64,000 nt of DNA from Roseovarius carneus. GTDB lineage: Bacteria > Pseudomonadota > Alphaproteobacteria > Rhodobacterales > Rhodobacteraceae. The notes below the pieces were generated by a model. That model searched no databases and had not been told where the DNA came from. It saw nothing but the letters and a program-made list of their open reading frames with translations. The position numbers were made by a program, and so were the translations under genes. Below, piece by piece: positions 59,125 through 64,000 of this stretch (the first letter of the stretch is position 1; every line of letters begins with the position of its first letter). The stretch spans positions 1,346,374 to 1,410,373 of the forward strand of contig NZ_JAHSPD010000001.1 in NCBI RefSeq assembly GCF_020141465.1, written 5' to 3'.

Positions 59125-60651
59125 TTATTTCTTTTTCCCGAAGCCGGAGAGGCCGGGGGGCAGGCCGCCACCCATGCCGCCGAGGCCGGGCAATCCGCCC
59201 ATGCCGCCCATGCCGCCGGGCATCTTACCCATCTGTTTGGCCGCCTGTTCAAGCGCCTTGGTATCCATGCCTGCGGCCATCTCCTCGGGCGAGGGGCCGT
59301 CTTTGCCGAACATGCCTTTCATGGCCTGTTTCAGCATGCCGCCTTTGCCCATCTTGCCCATTTTCTTCATCATGTCGCCCATCTGACGGTGCATTTTGAG
59401 GAGTTTGTTGAGCTCGGACACGTCTTGGCCGGAGCCGCGCGCGATGCGCTTTTTGCGGCTGGCCTGAAGGAGTTTGGGGTTGGCGCGTTCTTTTTTCGTC
59501 ATCGACTGGATCAGGGCGATCTGTCGGGTGATGATTTTGTCGTCGATCCCGGCTGCGTCCATCTGTTTCGACATCTTCGCGGCGCCCGGCATCATGCCCA
59601 TGACGCCTTCCATGCCGCCCATTTTCTGCATCTGCTCAAGCTGCATCTTAAGGTCGTTCATGTTGAACTGACCCTTGGTGAAGCGGCGCATCATGCGTTC
59701 GGCCTGTTCGGCCTCAATCGTGTCTTGGGCTTTTTCGACGAGCGACACGATATCACCCATGCCAAGGATACGGCCCGCGATCCGTTCTGGCTCGAAAGTC
59801 TCGATGGCGTCCATCTTTTCGCCCAAGCCCACAAAGCGGATTGGTTTGCCGGTGACGGCGCGCATCGATAGGGCTGCACCGCCGCGTCCGTCGCCGTCCA
59901 TCCGGGTGAGGACCACGCCGGTGACGCCGATCTTGTCGTCGAATTCTGTGGCCACGTTCACGGCGTCTTGACCCGTGAGGCCATCGACCACCAGAAGCGT
60001 TTCGCGCGGGTTTGCCACGTCGCGCACGGCGGCGGCCTGCGCGATCAGTTCTGCGTCGATATGCAGGCGGCCCGCAGTGTCGAGCATGTAGACGTCATAG
60101 CCGCCGAGGCCCGCTTGGGTTTTGGCGCGTCTGGCGATGGCAACGGGGTCTTCGCCCTTGACGATGGGCAGTGTGTCGACGCCGATCTGGAGCCCAAGGA
60201 TGGCCAACTGCTCCATCGCGGCGGGGCGGTTCACGTCGAGTGAGGCCATGAGGACGCGTTTGCCCTCACGCTCTTTGAGGCGTTTGGCGAGTTTTGCGGT
60301 CGTGGTAGTTTTGCCAGAGCCTTGCAGGCCGACCATAAGGATTGGTGCAGGCGGGTTGTCGATCTTGAGCGCGCCGGGGTCTTCGTCGCCGCGCAGTACA
60401 TCCACGAGCGCATCGTTGACGATCTTGATGACTTGCTGGCCGGGTGTCACGGATTTCGTGACCGCTTGGCCCGTGGCCGCGTCCTGCACCCGTTTGACGA
60501 AATCGCGCGCAACTGGCAGCGACACATCCGCCTCAAGCAGGGCCACGCGCACTTCGCGCAGCGCGGTTTTCACATCATCCTCGGAGAGCGCGCCTTGCTT
60601 GGTCAGCCGGTCAAAGACACCGGAGAGGCGCTCAGAGAGATTTTCAAACAT
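59125..60651 (-). CDS. ffh: Signal recognition particle protein Ffh
   Basis: This 508-residue SRP54 homologue has N and G domains with GLQGSGKTTT, the DTAGRLHID motif and TRMDGDGRGGAALSM. The methionine-rich M domain that holds signal sequences and 4.5S RNA follows, ending in a Gly/Met-rich tail. It delivers nascent inner-membrane proteins to FtsY. It heads the ribosomal/tRNA-modification block on the minus strand. Confidence 0.97.
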   Translation of the reverse strand: MFENLSERLSGVFDRLTKQGALSEDDVKTALREVRVALLEADVSLPVARDFVKRVQDAATGQAVTKSVTPGQQVIKIVNDALVDVLRGDEDPGALKIDNPPAPILMVGLQGSGKTTTTAKLAKRLKEREGKRVLMASLDVNRPAAMEQLAILGLQIGVDTLPIVKGEDPVAIARRAKTQAGLGGYDVYMLDTAGRLHIDAELIAQAAAVRDVANPRETLLVVDGLTGQDAVNVATEFDDKIGVTGVVLTRMDGDGRGGAALSMRAVTGKPIRFVGLGEKMDAIETFEPERIAGRILGMGDIVSLVEKAQDTIEAEQAERMMRRFTKGQFNMNDLKMQLEQMQKMGGMEGVMGMMPGAAKMSKQMDAAGIDDKIITRQIALIQSMTKKERANPKLLQASRKKRIARGSGQDVSELNKLLKMHRQMGDMMKKMGKMGKGGMLKQAMKGMFGKDGPSPEEMAAGMDTKALEQAAKQMGKMPGGMGGMGGLPGLGGMGGGLPPGLSGFGKKK

Positions 60652-60956
60652 CGGGCGCGGGCCCCTTTCGGTTTGCGCCCTGGCCCAAGAGGTGGGGCAC
60701 GGCGCGGCGGGTTCTCAAATGCTCCATAACAAGGCTTGCCCCCGTGGGCGCAACGCGCTGACGAGGGGCGATCCCGGCATGGGGCCAAGGGACCGGAAAG
60801 CATTGGTTTCCGGGATATGTGCTGCGCGTTTAGGCGCTCCGCGCAGGTGAGTCAAGCCGAGGGTGCGGTGGAGCGGTATTGCAAAATTGAACACTTTTAG
60901 GGACAATCACTCCCGGCGTGCGCAAATGCGCAGACATCTGCAATGGGAGATCTGGC
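60652..60956. other. Intergenic region between ffh and lysR
   Basis: These 305 bp hold the divergent promoters of ffh and the LysR gene. No gene, repeat or strong hairpin is evident. A ribosome-binding site for the LysR TTG start (GGGAG) is at the right-hand end. Confidence 0.6.
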
Positions 60957-61841
60957 TTGGACAATTGGGATGAAATCCGCACCGCATATAATGTGGCGCG
61001 TGTTGGCACTGTGAGCGGGGCCGCTAAGGTGCTCGGCGTGCACCACGCCACCGTGATCCGCCATATAGATGCGCTGGAGGAGCGGCTGGGTGTGAGGCTT
61101 TTTCAGCGCCATGCGCGCGGCTACACACCCACAGAGGCTGGCGATGATCTCTTGCGCGTGGCGCAAGCCACCGATGATCAGTTCGCGCAGCTCGCCGGGC
61201 GCATCAAAGGGCAGGGTGATGCGGTCTCGGGCGAGTTGGTCGTGACCTCACTGGGCGTGCTCAGCCATCTTTTGGTCCCCGTGCTGGCGGCGTTTCAGCG
61301 TGCATACCCTGAGATCATCGTGCGCTATCTCACGGGTGACAGGCTCTTCCGGCTGGAATACGGCGAGGCGCATGTGGCGATCCGCGCAGGCTCGGTCCCC
61401 GATCAGCCTGACAATGTGGTGCAGCCGTTTTTCACCCAGCAAACCTCCCTTTTCGCCTCGGAGGCCTATGTCGCGGCCCATGGCAAGCCCGACACAGTGG
61501 CCGAGATGAGCACGCACCGCTTCGTGAGCTTCGATGACCCCAAAAGCCGCGCGCCCTTTGCTAAATGGCTGCGCGAGGCGGTGCCAGCCTCCGCGATAAC
61601 CTTTCGCAGCGATGATGTTCATGCGCTGCGCTGCGCTATCTCGGGAGGGGCCGGGATCGGCTTCATGTCGCGTATTCGCGCGCAGGAGATGGGCGGGCTG
61701 GTTGAGGTGCATCCGCCACTGCCCGAATGGAACACACCGCTCTGGCTGGTCACACATATGGACCTGCACCGTACTACCAAGGTTCAGACCTTTCTGGCCT
61801 TCCTCAAGGATCATGCCGCTGCGTGGGAGCAGCCTTGCTGA
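60957..61841 (+). CDS. LysR family transcriptional regulator with TTG start
   Basis: This is a 294-residue LysR protein. The predicted start is the TTG at 60957, giving (M)DNWDEIRTAYNVARVGTVSG. GGGAG lies about 8 nt before it, whereas the upstream ATG in frame has no ribosome-binding site and adds an unlikely extension. The HTH is TVSGAAKVLGVHHATVIRHI (about 17-36). The effector domain has two lobes; its ligand is unknown. It is divergent from ffh and convergent with the ArsR gene. Confidence 0.88.
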   Translation: MDNWDEIRTAYNVARVGTVSGAAKVLGVHHATVIRHIDALEERLGVRLFQRHARGYTPTEAGDDLLRVAQATDDQFAQLAGRIKGQGDAVSGELVVTSLGVLSHLLVPVLAAFQRAYPEIIVRYLTGDRLFRLEYGEAHVAIRAGSVPDQPDNVVQPFFTQQTSLFASEAYVAAHGKPDTVAEMSTHRFVSFDDPKSRAPFAKWLREAVPASAITFRSDDVHALRCAISGGAGIGFMSRIRAQEMGGLVEVHPPLPEWNTPLWLVTHMDLHRTTKVQTFLAFLKDHAAAWEQPC

Positions 61842-61861
61842 ATGCTGCTCGGCTACCCGCG

Positions 61862-62206
61862 TCAGCGGTCTTCGATATCCACGTCTGCGCTAAGCTCGGC
61901 GGCCAAGAACCGCTCGAAATCATCGAGGTTCACAGGCTCAAACTGCCCAAACCCCTGCATCCAGACCGACGCCGCCTTCATCGCGCCCGGCTCCAGCTTG
62001 CACCATTTGACCCGTCCGCGCCGTTCCTGACTGATCAGGCCCGCGCGGCTCAGAATGCCCAGGTGCTTGGAAATTGCGGCAAGGCTCATCCCGAACGGCT
62101 CGGCCACATCCGTTACGGCCATATCGTCCTCGAGCAGCATCGCGAGGATCGCGCGCCGTGTCGGATCGCCGAGGGCTGCAAAGACAAGATCAAGCGATTG
62201 GGTCAT
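61862..62206 (-). CDS. ArsR family transcriptional regulator
   Basis: This 114-residue winged-helix protein has the ArsR-type HTH DVAEPFGMSLAAISKHLGIL (about 33-52) and the GDPTRRAILAMLL opening. No cysteine metal-binding motif (CxCxxC) is present in the recognition helix, so it is not a classical arsenic or metal sensor. It ends 20 bp after the convergent LysR stop. Its target is unknown. Confidence 0.88.
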   Translation of the reverse strand: MTQSLDLVFAALGDPTRRAILAMLLEDDMAVTDVAEPFGMSLAAISKHLGILSRAGLISQERRGRVKWCKLEPGAMKAASVWMQGFGQFEPVNLDDFERFLAAELSADVDIEDR

Positions 62207-62309
62207 AAGCCCGCCTAACCAAGCCCCAGAGAAAGATCAACCAAATGGTTGAATAACGTGTGGCGGCAAAATTGAGTCGCATCGCGCAGGTTCACCTCTG
62301 ACGTGTTGC

Positions 62310-62331
62310 CTTCTTCTTAGAAAAAATACTC
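62310..62331 (-). repeat. Dispersed intergenic element, copy 6
   Basis: On the minus strand GAGTATTTTTTCTAAGAAGA continues AG. It lies in the divergent gap between arsR and atpI. It lacks the GC block. Confidence 0.55.
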
Positions 62332-62437
62332 ACAAAAACAGCGCTCTAACCAAAGTGCCGCACCGTCTGAGGCGCGCTTGACTCAATGCTCGTCGCGCAA
62401 TAGCACTACGCCTACGTCCAACGGGGGAGAAGCGCGC

Positions 62438-62815
62438 GTGGATGACCGGGATCATAGCGAGCGCCTTGCGCAGCTGGAGGACCGAATTAAGGCGCTCAAA
62501 GCTCCGCAAGAGCAAAAACCCCACACGGAGGAGCATTATTCTCAGGCGCAGCATGCTTGGCGGATGGTGATCGAACTTGTCGCCGGTCTCTTGATCGGTT
62601 TTGGCATCGGATACGGGCTCGACAGTGTCTTTGGCACGCTCCCGATTTTTCTGGTGCTCTTTACATTGCTGGGGCTCGCCGCGGGCATCAAAACGATGAT
62701 GCGCAGCGCTGAGGAGCTTCAGAGGAACCAGATGGCTCAGGGGGATGAAACCCGCCGAGCTGAACAAGACGCGGCCAAGACGGACGCAGACGAGAGGGCG
62801 AAACATGGCGACTGA
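62438..62815 (+). CDS. atpI: F0F1 ATP synthase protein I
   Basis: This 125-residue protein has a charged N-terminal coiled segment ([17 protein letters not shown]), two membrane helices (about 50-95) and a hydrophilic C-terminal tail. AtpI aids assembly of the c-ring and may bind Mg2+. The GTG at 62438 has GGGGGAG at 8 nt and is chosen over the ATG at 62378, which has no ribosome-binding site. It overlaps atpB by 11 bp. Confidence 0.88.
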   Translation: MDDRDHSERLAQLEDRIKALKAPQEQKPHTEEHYSQAQHAWRMVIELVAGLLIGFGIGYGLDSVFGTLPIFLVLFTLLGLAAGIKTMMRSAEELQRNQMAQGDETRRAEQDAAKTDADERAKHGD

Positions 62816-63590
62816 GACACAAGGCGCGGAAAAGGCTCTGGAGCTGAAATTCTACCCGCTGGATCAGTTCATGGTCGAGCCGCTCTTTGGCGATGGCCCC
62901 GTTGGCCTTTTCACCGTGACAAACGTGACCCTCTGGATGGCTCTGGCGATCCTCGCCACGATTGGCCTTTTGGTGTTGGGCACGTCCAGGCGCGCCACGA
63001 TCCCCTCGCGGGTTCAGTCTTTGGCAGAGCTTTCCTACGGGTTTATCCGCAAGATGGTTGAGGACGTGGCGGGCAAAGATGCGCTGCCGTACTTCCCTTA
63101 TATTTTCACGCTCTTTATGTTCATCCTCTTCTCGAACTTCCTTGGGCTCATCCCCGGGGCGTTCACCACCACGAGCCATATCGCCGTGACAGCCGTTCTG
63201 GCCATGCTGGTCTTCCTCACCGTCACCGTCATGGGCTTCGTGAACAACGGTGCGACCTTCCTCAGCCTTTTCTGGGTGTCGTCCGCGCCTCTGGCGCTCC
63301 GCCCTATTCTGGCGGTGATTGAGGTGATTTCCTATTTCGTGCGCCCCGTCAGCCACTCTGTCCGCCTCGCAGGCTCCATGATGGCGGGCCACGCGGTGGT
63401 GAAGGTGTTTGCGTCCTTCGCACCCATGATCCTGATCTCGACCGGTATCGGCATCCTCGTGACGCCGATGTCGATCCTTGCCATCACGGCAGTCTATGCG
63501 CTGGAGGTGCTCGTATCCTTCATTCAGGCGTATGTCTTTACAATCCTGACCTGCGTCTATCTCAAGGACGCGCTGAGCCCACACCACTAG
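62805..63590 (+). CDS. atpB: F0F1 ATP synthase subunit a
   Basis: This is the 261-residue stator subunit that carries protons to and from the c-ring. It has five to six hydrophobic segments; the critical Arg is R187 in the motif [20 protein letters not shown]. The start at 62805 ([12 protein letters not shown]) lies inside the atpI gene. The region around 100-120 ([18 protein letters not shown]) is the signature. Confidence 0.96.
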   Translation: MATETQGAEKALELKFYPLDQFMVEPLFGDGPVGLFTVTNVTLWMALAILATIGLLVLGTSRRATIPSRVQSLAELSYGFIRKMVEDVAGKDALPYFPYIFTLFMFILFSNFLGLIPGAFTTTSHIAVTAVLAMLVFLTVTVMGFVNNGATFLSLFWVSSAPLALRPILAVIEVISYFVRPVSHSVRLAGSMMAGHAVVKVFASFAPMILISTGIGILVTPMSILAITAVYALEVLVSFIQAYVFTILTCVYLKDALSPHH

Positions 63591-63595
63591 GCGCT

Positions 63596-63638
63596 CGCCG
63601 GGAAACCCAGAACAATCCCGGCGGGCCATCCTGCCGGG
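63596..63638 (+). promoter_or_regulatory. Mutually exclusive hairpins between atpB and atpE
   Basis: CGCCGGGA (63596-63603) can pair with TCCCGGCG (63616-63623), while CCCGGC (63617-63622) can instead pair with GCCGGG (63633-63638). Only one of the two stems can form. The position, before the highly expressed c-subunit gene, suggests control of stability or translation. Confidence 0.5.
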
Positions 63639-63684
63639 CAGACGATCAAACGAAACACCAAATTCCAACGTAAGGAGAAATCAA

Positions 63685-63921
63685 ATGGAAGGTGATATCA
63701 CACAAATGGGCCAGTTCATCGGCGCTGGTCTCGCATGTGTCGGCATGGGTGGCGCGGCCATCGGTGTGGGGAATGTTGTGGGCAACTATCTGTCCGGCGC
63801 CCTGCGCAACCCGTCTGCGGCTGCTGGTCAGACCGCGACAATGTTCATCGGTATCGCATTCGCGGAAGCTTTGGGGATCTTCTCGTTCCTCGTGGCCCTT
63901 CTGCTGATGTTCGCCGTCTAA
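63685..63921 (+). CDS. atpE: F0F1 ATP synthase subunit c
   Basis: This 78-residue hairpin protein has two membrane helices joined by the polar loop RNP (41-43). The proton-carrying residue is E61 in AFAEALGIF. The first helix contains GxGxGxG-like packing ([15 protein letters not shown]). The key sodium-binding residues are not evident, so proton coupling is likely. AAGGAG precedes the ATG. Confidence 0.97.
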   Translation: MEGDITQMGQFIGAGLACVGMGGAAIGVGNVVGNYLSGALRNPSAAAGQTATMFIGIAFAEALGIFSFLVALLLMFAV

Positions 63922-63948
63922 GACCAAGCGACCGTTATCCTTACGGCC

Positions 63949-63975
63949 GGGTGGGCGCGCATGTCGTGCCCACCC
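63949..63975 (+). other. Stem-loop downstream of atpE
   Basis: GGGTGGGC (63949-63956) pairs with GCCCACCC (63968-63975) with an 11-nt loop and no U-tract. It may stabilise the atpE part of the transcript, since c subunits are needed in excess over other F0 parts. The next gene of the operon begins outside the window. Confidence 0.5.
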
Positions 63976-64000
63976 CGCGCATACCGATAGCATCCCCGTA

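Noticed and set aside
63922-64000. Start of an atp b/b' subunit gene at the right edge
   Set aside because: No start codon with a plausible subunit b N-terminus is visible before the window ends; only a stem-loop is seen.

Overview
The window is high-GC, gene-dense chromosomal DNA from a marine alphaproteobacterium of the Rhodobacterales (Roseobacter group). The evidence is the combination of L-malyl-CoA/beta-methylmalyl-CoA lyase (ethylmalonyl-CoA pathway), MipZ, a NaChBac-type sodium channel, a NDUFA9-like protein, an SbtA-type bicarbonate permease, DgcN/DgcA D-glutamate genes, and the split F-ATPase order starting atpI-atpB-atpE. No rRNA genes, phage genes, insertion sequences or CRISPR arrays are visible. 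One tRNA gene, tRNA-Leu(CAG), is present.

Layout. 1-7.5 kb: 3'-truncated uppP, the NDUFA9-like gene, tRNA-Leu, a zincin, an exported metallo-beta-lactamase-fold enzyme, gltX, a MATE pump, a ChaC-like gene and an Rrf2 iron-sulfur regulator preceded by an FNR-type box and a palindrome. 7.5-16.7 kb: lipoprotein-export-type ABC genes divergent from tesA, a cold-shock gene, parE, glk, a DMT transporter and mipZ. 16.8-17.7 kb: an AT-richer two-gene Fic module with a strong terminator placed between the small gene and the Fic start codon. 17.8-21.8 kb: dnaK-dnaJ with a good alphaproteobacterial RpoH-type promoter, then mscL. 22-31 kb: GST, a DMT remnant, ytoQ, pheT, a BLUF photoreceptor gene, pheS, a desaturase, an LptE-like lipoprotein and two glycosyltransferases. 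31.4-37.5 kb: rpmI-rplT, sbtA with a divergent LysR gene, pyk, and a small plus-strand operon (N-formylglutamate amidohydrolase family, CHMI family, DUF1244).

37.5-43 kb: a dgcN-dgcA-dat D-amino-acid operon, a decayed 0.66-kb interval, mcl1 and a voltage-gated sodium channel. 43.2-49.3 kb: a tightly packed seven-gene minus-strand operon running from fghA through sthA to an alpha/beta hydrolase, with a divergent TetR gene and a perfect interrupted palindrome between them. 50.2-60.7 kb: aminotransferase-sseA, smpB, and the translation block ffh - three tandem GNATs - chorismate mutase - rpsP - bluB - 47-aa protein - rimM - trmD - rplS - rpmE. 61-64 kb: a LysR gene with a TTG start, an ArsR gene and the start of the F0 operon atpI-atpB-atpE.

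The most notable non-coding signal is a short element (core ATATTTTTGGCAAGAAGAAG, often preceded by a CCTCCGGCGGG-like GC block) found six times, always between genes, in both orientations. The most unusual gene arrangement is the Fic module, where the Fic start codon abuts the T-tract of a rho-independent terminator. Start codons were chosen by conserved N-termini and Shine-Dalgarno spacing. Family assignments are from recognised motifs; no database search was run.
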